Shown here in pieces: positions 1-5,301 of a DNA stretch of 5,359 nt. The notes below the pieces were generated by a model, which saw only the letters and a list, made by a program, of their open reading frames with translations, was not told the DNA's origin and did no database searches. The DNA lies in assembly GCA_016781775.1 (NCBI GenBank), contig JADDPR010000057.1, positions 1 to 5,359 of the forward strand. Direction: 5' to 3'. Within the stretch, counting starts at the first letter, position 1. The number at the start of each line of letters is the position of its first letter. Origin of the DNA: Rubrobacter sp. Lineage in GTDB: Bacteria; Actinomycetota; Rubrobacteria; Rubrobacterales; Rubrobacteraceae. A program made the translations under genes and the position numbers.

Positions 1-200
1 GGGTCTGCGTTCTCGAGCTGGACGCTGGCGGGGCGATGGAGCTGGACAGGGTCATCCACGTCCTCGCGCCTTTCTCCCACAAGCCCTACCTCGACCCCCG
101 TTTCTTCGAAGACTTCCCGAACGGCCGCGTCGTCGGGGAGCTCGACTCGTTCTATGTATTGCCAAATCCACACACGCGTCAACTCAACTTCCGCACTCGG
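1..200 (-). pseudogene. Nudix hydrolase fragment, lacking N-terminus and running off the left edge
   Basis: Reading the minus strand from 200 to 1, the frame is open and encodes a Nudix box: ELPDDAAVREVFEETGVEV. This fits the E-x7-R-E-U-x-E-E-x-G-U part of the consensus G-x5-E-x7-REUXEEXGU (catalytic metal-binding helix). It is followed by DDPVQLHRPASVQLEN, a segment typical of Nudix proteins with a P-x-Q-L-x-R-P-x-G-x-Q-L-E core. Family members hydrolyse nucleoside diphosphates linked to another group; the substrate cannot be told here. The piece is damaged at its 5' end. The usual LPGGH loop before the box is replaced by WQY, so the invariant first Gly is lost. An in-frame TAG at 201-203 closes the frame, and no strands preceding the Nudix box were found upstream in any frame. 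Only TTG (182) and GTG (173) could serve as starts, both too late for a whole domain. The 3' end is outside the window. The Nudix call is firm. That it is dead is an inference from the missing N-terminus and missing Gly. Confidence 0.7.
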
Positions 201-330
201 CTAGCAGCAGGAGGGGCCCAGATGGAGCTGGCGCTGCTTTAGAGACGGCTTCATAACCTTCTTTGTAAGGGATTGAAGCATGCAAGGGCACGCCCCAACA
301 CGCGGAACGCCTTGTGGATGTCTGCTCTGG

Positions 331-536
331 CTCTTCCCGCCGGACTGTCCGCTGCCCATAGTGAGAGTCCTGGACGGCCACCCGCATACCGTGAGCTTCC
401 TCGGCACCATCCGGACGACCCCGATCTCCTACCTCGGGGTGACCGGGTTCGGCCAATCGGGAGATCGCCAGGACCTCTACGAGCACCGCGAGGGGGACGC
501 GAAACCATCATCGGGGCGGCGCTTGAACTTATGGGG
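331..536 (+). pseudogene. C-terminal remnant of a transketolase-like 2-oxoacid (pyruvate) dehydrogenase E1, frameshifted
   Basis: In the frame starting at 331 the translation reads LFPPDCPLPIVRVLDGHPH, then TVSFLGTIRTTPISYLGVTG, then FGQSGDRQDLYEH. This resembles the last domain of homodimeric, transketolase-like E1 subunits (pyruvate or 2-oxoacid dehydrogenase). Those enzymes typically carry VTVxDGHPHxLxFL, a PLGVxxFGQSG loop and a DLYxHxGID helix start. The expected continuation (D-A-E-T-I-I-G-A-A-L-x-L-M) appears in another frame from 501 as ETIIGAALELMG. The DNA gacgcgaaacc near 497-507 is one base short of gac-gcg-gaa-acc, so a single-base deletion at about 499-502 explains the split. 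Family E1 proteins are about 750-900 residues. Only about 70 are visible, and the TPP-binding and pyrimidine domains are absent. No start codon with a ribosome binding site precedes it. I call it a relic. A sequencing error could explain the frameshift but not the missing 90% of the gene. Confidence 0.65.
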
Positions 537-659
537 CGATCCTACGGACGCCGCAGCACGGACCGCTTTGTTTTTCGTATCGTCGACAGTGGGACCTACC
601 TGCCCCCTGCCAGGACGTCTTCGGACTAGGAAAACTTTTTGTACGAGAGATTAAAAGCT
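537..659. other. Intergenic stretch, no gene seen
   Basis: Between the E1 remnant and the glyoxalase promoter region I find no convincing coding frame: the open frames give low-complexity translations without motifs. From about 626 the DNA becomes noticeably A/T-rich for this genome (aaaactttttgtac, then gattaaaagctttg, which contains the palindrome AAAGCTTT at 654-661). This suits a promoter-proximal region for the downstream gene. Confidence 0.4.
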
Positions 660-688
660 TTGACCGGGCTTTGAGCCCATGCCATCAT
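660..688 (+). promoter_or_regulatory. Possible promoter of the glyoxalase gene
   Basis: TTGACC at 660-665 matches five of six bases of the sigma-70 -35 box. After a 17-base spacer, CATCAT at 683-688 matches four of six of the -10 box, including the key A2 and T6. Transcription would begin near 695, giving a very short leader just covering the ribosome binding site. Two small palindromes overlap the region: GGGCT-TTG-AGCCC (666-678) in the spacer and TGCCAT-C-ATGGCA (680-692) over the -10 box. The -10 match is weak, so this is a candidate only. Confidence 0.3.
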
Positions 689-692
689 GGCA
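680..692. promoter_or_regulatory. Palindromic site, possible operator
   Basis: TGCCATCATGGCA is a perfect 6-bp inverted repeat around a central C, lying 17 bases before the glyoxalase start codon and across the candidate -10 box. A dimeric repressor bound here would block transcription. No cognate regulator is encoded in the window, and a 13-base palindrome can arise by chance, so the call is tentative. Confidence 0.25.
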
Positions 693-709
693 GCAGGAAG
701 GAGGGAAGC

Positions 710-1105
710 ATGGCAAAAGTTATACACACGATGATCAGGGTTTTGGATTTGGACCGGTCCATCGCGTTCTACCGGGAGGCCTTCGGGCTAGAAGAGGCGG
801 ACCGGGTAGACTTCGAGGATTTTACCCTGGTCTACCTCAGCAACGACGAGAGCGACTTCGAGGTGGAGCTCACCCTCAACAAGGGCCAGACGGAACCCTA
901 CGACCTCGGCAACGGTTACGGGCACCTTGCGGTCTCCGTCGACGACCTGGAGAGCGAGCATCAGCGCTTTGGGGAGGCCGGCTTCGAGCCGAGGAGGCTC
1001 GTCACGCTGGAGAAGGACGGCGAAGCGGTCGGGAAGTTCTTCTTCGTTGCGGACCCCGACGGGTACCAGATCGAGGTCCTCCAAAGGGGCGGGCGCTTCC
1101 TCTAA
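710..1105 (+). CDS. gloA: Glyoxalase I (lactoylglutathione lyase), VOC superfamily
   Basis: The product is a 131-residue cytoplasmic enzyme of the vicinal oxygen chelate superfamily. Glyoxalase I isomerises the hemithioacetal of methylglyoxal and a thiol (glutathione in the classic enzyme) to S-lactoyl-thiol, detoxifying methylglyoxal. The sequence follows E. coli GloA (135 residues) along its whole length: HTMIRVLDLDRSIAFYREAF at 6-25, VELTLNKG at 52-59, YGHLAVSVDD at 70-79 and DPDGYQIEV at 115-123. The four metal ligands known in GloA (His5, Glu56, His74, Glu122) correspond to His6, Glu53, His72 and Glu122, so it should be active. The ATG at 710 is chosen because AAGGAGG (698-704) sits five bases upstream; an in-frame TTG at 671 has no such site. 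Many Actinobacteria use mycothiol rather than glutathione, so the co-substrate thiol is uncertain. The gene appears monocistronic and converges with the response regulator. It could be a related VOC lyase, but the ligand pattern favours glyoxalase I. Confidence 0.9.
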   Translation: MAKVIHTMIRVLDLDRSIAFYREAFGLEEADRVDFEDFTLVYLSNDESDFEVELTLNKGQTEPYDLGNGYGHLAVSVDDLESEHQRFGEAGFEPRRLVTLEKDGEAVGKFFFVADPDGYQIEVLQRGGRFL

Positions 1106-1359
1106 GCAACCCCGTCCGTAAGGTATGCGCACGGAGAGGGCACTTGTATGCACGCCGGCCTTGTCGGCGCGGAAGGAAAGGGGAAAGATACGGCGGTGGG
1201 CGACGGCTGCCGGGCGGCTGTGGACGCCCAGAGATGGTTCGAGGAGCAGGATGAGAAGGCCGCGGGGCGCCATCGGGCTCCGTAGGGCGTAATGTCACTG
1301 CGGACCTCGAATCTACCCCCGGTACCCTCGGCGGAGTGGATCGTGACCGGGGGTATCGG
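1106..1359. other. Intergenic region between convergent genes
   Basis: These 254 bases separate the glyoxalase stop from the response regulator stop. The open frames on both strands give R-, P- and S-rich shadow-like translations, and I see no ribosome binding site or motif supporting a gene. Several GC-rich inverted repeats occur: CGCCG/CGGCG (1153-1157 with 1165-1169), TGGGCG/CGCCCA (1197-1202 with 1225-1230) enclosing GCCG-GG-CGGC (1209-1218), and the strong pair at 1314-1355 listed separately. None is followed by a run of T. Convergent transcripts must end here, so one or more of these probably take part in termination. Confidence 0.5.
1314..1355 (-). terminator. Candidate terminator hairpin after the two-component operon
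   Basis: TACCCCCGGT (1314-1323) and ACCGGGGGTA (1346-1355) are a perfect 10-bp inverted repeat around a 22-base loop. The repeat begins four bases beyond the response regulator stop codon (TAG, 1362-1360). The position and high GC content fit a transcription terminator for the minus-strand operon, and the symmetry could also stop transcripts coming from the glyoxalase side. Neither strand has a U-tract after the stem, so it is not a canonical intrinsic terminator. Many high-GC Actinobacteria use such tail-less hairpins or Rho. Confidence 0.45.
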
Positions 1360-2046
1360 CTACGTTCTGTCGCGCCCAAGCCCCGCCTCGCGGGCGCGGA
1401 TGATGGCCTGAGCGCGGTCTGCAACCTGCAGTTTGGTGAATATGTTGGAGACGTGGTTGCCCACCGTCTTCTCGCTGATGTGGAGCCGGCCGGAGATTTC
1501 GCGGTTCTTCAGGCCTTGAGCGATCAGGTCGAGCACCTCCAACTCCCTGGGGGTCAACTCGCCAAAGAGCGGTGGAGGGGGTTTCGAAAGAGGATCGGGT
1601 GCCGGGAGGGGCGCCGAAAATTGTTCGAGCACGCGGCGGGCGATTGGAGCGCCAAGCAACGCCTCGCCACGGGCGACGGCCCGGATCGCACGCAGCAACT
1701 CTCCCCGGTCGGCGTCCTTGAGGACGTAGCCGCGCGCGCCGGCTTTGAGCGCCGCGAAGACCGACTCGTCGTCTTCGAACATGGTCACCACGATGACGCC
1801 CACGTGCGGGCTGCGCCCTACTATCGTCCTCGTGGCCTCGATGCCGCCCACCCCGGGCATCTTGAGGTCCATGAGCACGACGTCGGGGAGCAACTCCTCG
1901 GCGAGACGCACAGCCTCCTCGCCAGTTGCGGCCTCCCTGACGAGCTCGACGTCTTCGGCCCGCTCCAGAAGGCTCGCCACGCCCTCGCGGAACAGCCCGT
2001 GGTCGTCTGCCATGAGCACCCGGATCGCCTCTCCTCGCGGGCTCAC
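1360..2046 (-). CDS. NarL/LuxR-family response regulator (REC-HTH)
   Basis: This 228-residue cytoplasmic transcription factor is the output half of a two-component system. The receiver domain (about 8-125) has the acidic pair Asp14-Asp15, the phosphoacceptor Asp60 in VVLMDLKMPG, the switch Thr88 and the conserved Lys110 in YVLKDA. A Pro-rich linker (about 145-160, including PPPP) leads to a LuxR-type helix-turn-helix (about 162-222). That domain has LTPRELEVLDLIAQGLKNRE, then the recognition region ISEKTVGNHVSNIFTKL, close to the family consensus. Phosphorylation at Asp60 should favour dimerisation and DNA binding. The start is GTG at 2046-2044, which overlaps the kinase stop TGA (2045-2043) as GTGA. 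GAGGAG at 2060-2055 lies eight bases upstream. The frame stays open farther upstream, but there it is a shadow of the kinase gene. The overlap implies translational coupling and near-equal production of the two partners. Regulated genes are unknown; feedback on its own operon is plausible but not shown. Confidence 0.93.
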   Translation of the reverse strand: MSPRGEAIRVLMADDHGLFREGVASLLERAEDVELVREAATGEEAVRLAEELLPDVVLMDLKMPGVGGIEATRTIVGRSPHVGVIVVTMFEDDESVFAALKAGARGYVLKDADRGELLRAIRAVARGEALLGAPIARRVLEQFSAPLPAPDPLSKPPPPLFGELTPRELEVLDLIAQGLKNREISGRLHISEKTVGNHVSNIFTKLQVADRAQAIIRAREAGLGRDRT

Positions 2047-4265
2047 TTCACCGTCTCCTCGACCGGGATGCGCACCACAACCTCCGTGCCGCCGAAGCGG
2101 CCGGCGATGCGTAGCGCGCCACCGAGCATCTCCGCTCGCTCGCGCATGCTGCCGATGCCCGTCCCTCCCAAAATTCGGTCTTCCGCGTCGAAACCGGTGC
2201 CGTCGTCGCGGACCTCGAGCGTGATCCACCCGTCGCTTCTTTCGAGTCGCACGTCCGCCCGCGAGGCGCGAGCGTGCTTTCCCACATTGACGAGGGCCTC
2301 CTGCGCCACGCGCAAGAGGGCCACCTCCGCCGCGGCGGGGACGGGTAGCCCTTCGTCGGCCTCGAAGCGGATTTCGACACCGCTCTCCCTGCCGAAGCGC
2401 TCGCAGTGCTGGCGGAGCGCGGGAACCAGCCCGAGCTGGTCTAGAACCGGCGGTCTCAGGTCGTAGACCAGACGCCGGACGTCGGCTGTGGCCTGTCCGA
2501 CCAGCTCGTAGCTCCGTTCGAGGTCGCTGGTCAGCGGGGTCTTCGTCCCCTGCGTCTCGTCCAGGCAGGCCTCCAGCCTGAGGCGCATGCTCGCAAGGAC
2601 CGGACCGAGCCCGTCGTGGAGGTCGCGTTGGATGCGGCGGCGCTCCTCGTCCTGCGCGGCCACAAGCCTCTCGCGCGAGCGCCTGAGGTCGTCCAAGCTA
2701 ATACGCAGGGCGGCCGTGAGCCGGACTGCATGGGCGGCCGCCCCCGACTGGGTGGCCAGGTCGCGCAGCAGCCTGCGGTCGGCCGGGGAGAAGTCCTCGC
2801 CGGGGCCGCGGGGAGCGACGCTTAGGGCGCCCACGAGCTCGCCGCGGTGGGTCAGCGGGAGAACGAGCGCCGCGCCGCTGTGGGCCAGGATGGATCCGTA
2901 AGTGCTCGACGGTCCGAGATCCACCAGCCCGAGTCCGTCCGGGGCGCTGCGCAGCTTCTCCACAGCGTGGGCGTCCCGCGCGACCGCCTCGGGCGGAGCC
3001 TCGCCGCGGACCGCCCCGAGATGGAGAGCGTCATCATCGACGAGCCAGATCGCCACGTGCGGCAATCGGAGCGCCTTTGCCACGTCCTCGACGATCGCCG
3101 GGAGCACCGCCTCGGGTGCCAGGGTAGCTTCGAGGCGTTGACCGAGGCGCGAGAGCACCGCGTAGGGGTCATCTCGCTCGCCGTACATAAGGCGGTCGAC
3201 GCCGCGCTGAAGGCGCTCCTTGAGAGGAGCGAACAACACGGCGACAAGTCCCGCGGCCAGCACCGATACGAGCAGGTTCCCCCGCGCCTGCAACAGCGCG
3301 CCGACTCCCCCGACTACCAGCACGTAGAGCCCGACCACACACGCTGTAAGAGCGCCGTAAACCAGGGCGCGGTTGATGATGAGGTCTATGTCCCACAGGC
3401 GATAACGTAGGATGGCGGCGCCGATGCTGAGAGGGAGGAGGAAGTAGGCAAGGGTGATGACGGTGACGTCGGCCGCGTTGTAGAGTACCGCCGGGGCGCC
3501 GGGCGAGGTGAATAGTGGGGTTGCCAGGATACCCAGTACCTGTACCGTGATCGCCGCTGTTATGCCGAAGACGACCCACTTGGTCTGCTGGCGCCCCTTC
3601 GGGCTCGACACTCTGCGGTAGCGGTAGATCTGGGCGGCTACGCCGGCGAGGAGTCCCCCGATGAGGATCAGGCCGAGGGCGGGCGGGGGCTCGGTGAGCG
3701 TTCCTCTGCCGAAAAACAGCGCGACAAAGGTCCCCAGCATCATGACTCCGACCACACCTCGCGTCCAACGCGGCACGAACCTTCCGTCGGGGAAGAGGAA
3801 GACGAAGAGGATCAGGGACGCCCACAGAAGCCACCACGAGAACTTGAACATCGGGCCCCACTCGGGATAAGCGGCGCCCAACGCCTGCACATTGGGGGCG
3901 TTTACCGCGCCCATCAATACGAGGAAGAGCGAGACGAATAACGACATAGGATCGGTGGAACGGTGCCACGCGATCACGGCGGCCACCATGAAGCACCCTA
4001 GTCCGAAGGCCGCCAGGAGCGCGGTGAAGTACGCGGCATAGAGGCCCTCGGGGATGCCGAGTCGCGCCAGCTCGGCCCGCACCGCCCCTGAAGGAGCGCC
4101 CCGCTGCGCGTGGAGCGCCGACACGGCGACGGCGAAGAGGCCCAGGTTCAGCGCGACGAACGCGACCCACCCGGCGCGGGCGAGAACGAGACCGCGACCC
4201 CGCAGAACCGGCGCCGTGGGCTCCGGCCGCGCTATCGTCTGTGGCGTGGCATGCTGCGAATGCAT
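2043..4265 (-). CDS. Membrane sensor histidine kinase: multi-TM, GAF, HisKA_3, HATPase_c
   Basis: This 740-residue kinase senses a signal at the membrane and phosphorylates the adjacent response regulator. Residues 30-347 contain about ten hydrophobic segments (roughly 30-51, 78-100, 107-128, 141-158, 169-186, 195-213, 228-251, 260-286, 299-324 and 330-347). The conserved linker RYRLWDIDLIINRALVYG falls at 287-304. A GAF-like domain follows (about 366-515, starting DDPYAVLSRLGQRLEATL). The dimerisation and phosphotransfer domain (about 535-610) carries the H box ERRRIQRDLHDGLGPVL, with His550 as the expected phosphorylated residue, and YDLRPPVLDQLGL. The ATPase domain (about 645-735) has an N box with Glu656 and Asn660, a G1 box DDGTGF (687-692) and a G2 region GGTGIGSMRERAEMLGG (700-716). 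All catalytic parts are present. ATG at 4265 is 29 bases after the upstream stop; its ribosome site is weak (GAGAGAG, 13 bases away), so coupling to the upstream gene or a nearby alternative start (TTG at 4268) is possible. The signal is unknown. Confidence 0.92.
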   Translation of the reverse strand: MHSQHATPQTIARPEPTAPVLRGRGLVLARAGWVAFVALNLGLFAVAVSALHAQRGAPSGAVRAELARLGIPEGLYAAYFTALLAAFGLGCFMVAAVIAWHRSTDPMSLFVSLFLVLMGAVNAPNVQALGAAYPEWGPMFKFSWWLLWASLILFVFLFPDGRFVPRWTRGVVGVMMLGTFVALFFGRGTLTEPPPALGLILIGGLLAGVAAQIYRYRRVSSPKGRQQTKWVVFGITAAITVQVLGILATPLFTSPGAPAVLYNAADVTVITLAYFLLPLSIGAAILRYRLWDIDLIINRALVYGALTACVVGLYVLVVGGVGALLQARGNLLVSVLAAGLVAVLFAPLKERLQRGVDRLMYGERDDPYAVLSRLGQRLEATLAPEAVLPAIVEDVAKALRLPHVAIWLVDDDALHLGAVRGEAPPEAVARDAHAVEKLRSAPDGLGLVDLGPSSTYGSILAHSGAALVLPLTHRGELVGALSVAPRGPGEDFSPADRRLLRDLATQSGAAAHAVRLTAALRISLDDLRRSRERLVAAQDEERRRIQRDLHDGLGPVLASMRLRLEACLDETQGTKTPLTSDLERSYELVGQATADVRRLVYDLRPPVLDQLGLVPALRQHCERFGRESGVEIRFEADEGLPVPAAAEVALLRVAQEALVNVGKHARASRADVRLERSDGWITLEVRDDGTGFDAEDRILGGTGIGSMRERAEMLGGALRIAGRFGGTEVVVRIPVEETVK

Positions 4266-4294
4266 CAATTCGATTCTACTCTCTCGCCGTAGCC

Positions 4295-4969
4295 CTACGC
4301 GACGGGCTGCGCCGCGTCCTGCCGAATTGCGGGCTCGCGCACTCGCTCCTTGCCCGCCCAGAGTGCGTACCCGCCCCAGGCGTATCCGAGGAAAGTCAGG
4401 TAGTACAGCATGGCTATGGGCGATAACACCCCGCCCTCCGCGAAGACGCCAAGCGGGACCAGCACGATGCTCAGGAAGAACACGGGAACGCCGGCAATCT
4501 GCAGCCATCCCGCAGGACGTGGAAACACTCCTGCGCGCACGGTCGCTATCCCGAACAGCGGGAAGGCCAGGACGGACAAGAAAGCGACAGGTCCGAGCGC
4601 ACCGGCTCCGTGCGCGAGAGGGCCGTCCCCGATCAATGCTCTTGTCGCCGGCTCTTGGGCGAGCAGAGGGGTAGCGTACGCCTCGTACAGCAAGAGGTAG
4701 AAATGATAAGACGCGGCAAACATGGTAGCGGCGAAACCGGCCAGACCCAGCACCCCCGCCCGGTGCGCCTGACGGGCGTAGAACCCCGTCAGGCCGAGCA
4801 CGGCGAACAACCACGAGACGAAGACGATGAGGTGTGCCGGTCCGTAGAGGGGATTGAGTACGTCCATCACCCGCTCGCTGGGCGGATGAAGGACGAATCC
4901 CAGGATCTGGAGGGGCAGGGCGATGAGCAGGGCCAGCCCGCTCACCCGAAAGAGCGTTGTCGACGACAT
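4295..4969 (-). CDS. Six-helix integral membrane protein of unknown function
   Basis: I do not recognise a family with certainty. The 224-residue product is strongly hydrophobic, with about six membrane segments (roughly 7-27, 43-64, 71-94, 122-142, 156-176, 183-204) and a short charged C-terminal tail (206-224) with KERVREP. Loop residues include HPPSERVMDVLNPLYGPAH (28-46), and SYHFYLLLYEAYATPLLAQE (87-106) contains several Tyr and Glu residues and one His. It lacks any visible catalytic or transporter signature. The ATG at 4969 is well supported by AAAGGAG (4982-4976) six bases upstream, the best ribosome site of the operon. The gene precedes the sensor kinase by 28 bases on the same strand, so the two are probably co-transcribed. 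This placement suggests an accessory sensor, a signal-delivery partner, or a target regulated by the pair. These options are inference from position only. The distant resemblance in layout to DUF4386-like or similar small polytopic proteins is a guess. Confidence 0.8.
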   Translation of the reverse strand: MSSTTLFRVSGLALLIALPLQILGFVLHPPSERVMDVLNPLYGPAHLIVFVSWLFAVLGLTGFYARQAHRAGVLGLAGFAATMFAASYHFYLLLYEAYATPLLAQEPATRALIGDGPLAHGAGALGPVAFLSVLAFPLFGIATVRAGVFPRPAGWLQIAGVPVFFLSIVLVPLGVFAEGGVLSPIAMLYYLTFLGYAWGGYALWAGKERVREPAIRQDAAQPVA

Positions 4970-4975
4970 AGCGTG

Positions 4976-4982
4976 CTCCTTT
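4976..4982 (-). promoter_or_regulatory. Strong ribosome binding site behind a short hairpin
   Basis: AAAGGAG (minus strand, 4982-4976) lies six bases before the ATG of the membrane protein and fixes that start. Just upstream, GCCCG-CTA-CGGGC (4997-4985) is a perfect 5-bp hairpin with a three-base loop, two bases away from the Shine-Dalgarno stretch. If formed in the mRNA it leaves the site open. It might also protect the leader or mark a processing site. Confidence 0.5.
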
Positions 4983-5055
4983 CTGCCCGTAGCGGGCGGT
5001 AGTACTAGCGATCGCCAGAAGATGCCTGAATTCTTGTTTCAACTGGTCGGACGCG

Positions 5056-5184
5056 TCACTCCCTTCGGCAGAAGGCTCCGGCGTTTTGCATCAGAACCGG
5101 CCAAGGTGGGGTGAAGAAGCCGGCCATCAGCAAGAGCGGGGCCAGAGGAACGGCGCCGCTTTCCTCTGGCATCAACGACGACAT
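5056..5184 (-). CDS. Possible small hydrophobic peptide, 42 residues
   Basis: An ATG at 5184 is preceded at eight bases by GGAAGGA (5199-5193), a good ribosome site. It opens a 42-codon frame ending in TGA at 5058-5056, 86 bases before the membrane protein gene. The peptide begins MSSLMPEESGAVPLAPLLLM and continues AGFFTPPWPVLM, giving one hydrophobic segment (about 12-32) and a short basic end with CRRE. I count 32 of 42 sense codons ending in G or C, which fits coding DNA here. Its start, AGGA..CGCT.ATGTCGTCG, resembles that of the next gene, so it may be a decayed duplicate of that gene's 5' end or a true small membrane protein. Against it: the length is close to what chance allows, an inverted repeat (5141-5170) lies inside it, and I recognise no family. 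Confidence 0.33.
   Translation of the reverse strand: MSSLMPEESGAVPLAPLLLMAGFFTPPWPVLMQNAGAFCRRE
5141..5170. repeat. Perfect 10-bp inverted repeat with 10-base loop
   Basis: GCCAGAGGAA (5141-5150) and TTCCTCTGGC (5161-5170) are exact reverse complements around CGGCGCCGCT. No T-run follows on either strand, so a standard terminator is unlikely. It falls within the first third of the possible small ORF on the minus strand. If that ORF is not real, the hairpin would sit in the 5' leader of the operon and could be a regulatory or attenuator-type structure. Confidence 0.5.
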
Positions 5185-5223
5185 AAGCGCTGTCCTTCCA
5201 AATCGGCCTGTGCGAACACAAGC

Positions 5224-5253
5224 ATCCTACGAGCCGCATCACCCGGCCGTCAT
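5224..5253 (-). promoter_or_regulatory. Candidate promoter of the minus-strand operon
   Basis: On the minus strand, ATGACG (5253-5248, matching the TGAC core of the -35 box) and TAGGAT (5229-5224, matching four of six of TATAAT with A2 and T6 kept) are 18 bases apart. Transcription would start near 5217. That puts the possible small ORF about 33 bases downstream and the membrane protein, kinase and regulator behind it. The hexamers are imperfect and sigma factor use in this organism is unknown. A closer promoter for the membrane protein gene was sought in 4983-5055, where only a poor pair (TTCAGG, 17 bases, TAGTAC) is visible. Confidence 0.3.
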
Positions 5254-5301
5254 GAGGGCACGACCCCAACTTTGCCCCCATCTTTGTGGAGAATGCCGGG
5301 T

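Noticed and set aside
36..242. Plus-strand frame of 68 codons with a fairly natural-looking product (VIHVLAPFSHKPYLDP).
   Set aside because: It is the complement of the Nudix box on the minus strand, which explains the conserved look. No ribosome site precedes its ATG.
671..709. Earlier TTG start for the glyoxalase gene.
   Set aside because: It has no ribosome site, the added residues are not found in the family, and AAGGAGG sits exactly before the ATG at 710.
788..1273. Minus-strand open frame of 161 codons over the glyoxalase gene.
   Set aside because: It is antisense to glyoxalase with intact metal ligands, and no motif or ribosome site supports it.
2047..2229. Upstream in-frame extension of the response regulator to an earlier start.
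   Set aside because: The added 61 residues are an Arg/His-rich shadow of the kinase ATPase domain. The GTG at 2046 has a good ribosome site and places the receiver domain at the usual distance from the N-terminus.
1336..2466. Long plus-strand open frame (376 codons) across the regulator and kinase genes.
   Set aside because: It is antisense to the regulator and kinase domains with all their motifs, and its product has no recognisable family features. It is a GC-driven shadow.
4266..5042. The kinase frame stays open for 259 more codons upstream of the chosen ATG, giving a possible 999-residue protein.
   Set aside because: The extension is rich in R, G, P and S, has no membrane or domain pattern, and overlaps in another frame the well-supported membrane protein gene with its strong ribosome site.
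5039..5281. Minus-strand frame of 80 codons ending near the membrane protein gene.
   Set aside because: The translation is Arg/Ser-rich and featureless, and the overlapping 42-codon frame has better ribosome spacing and codon bias.
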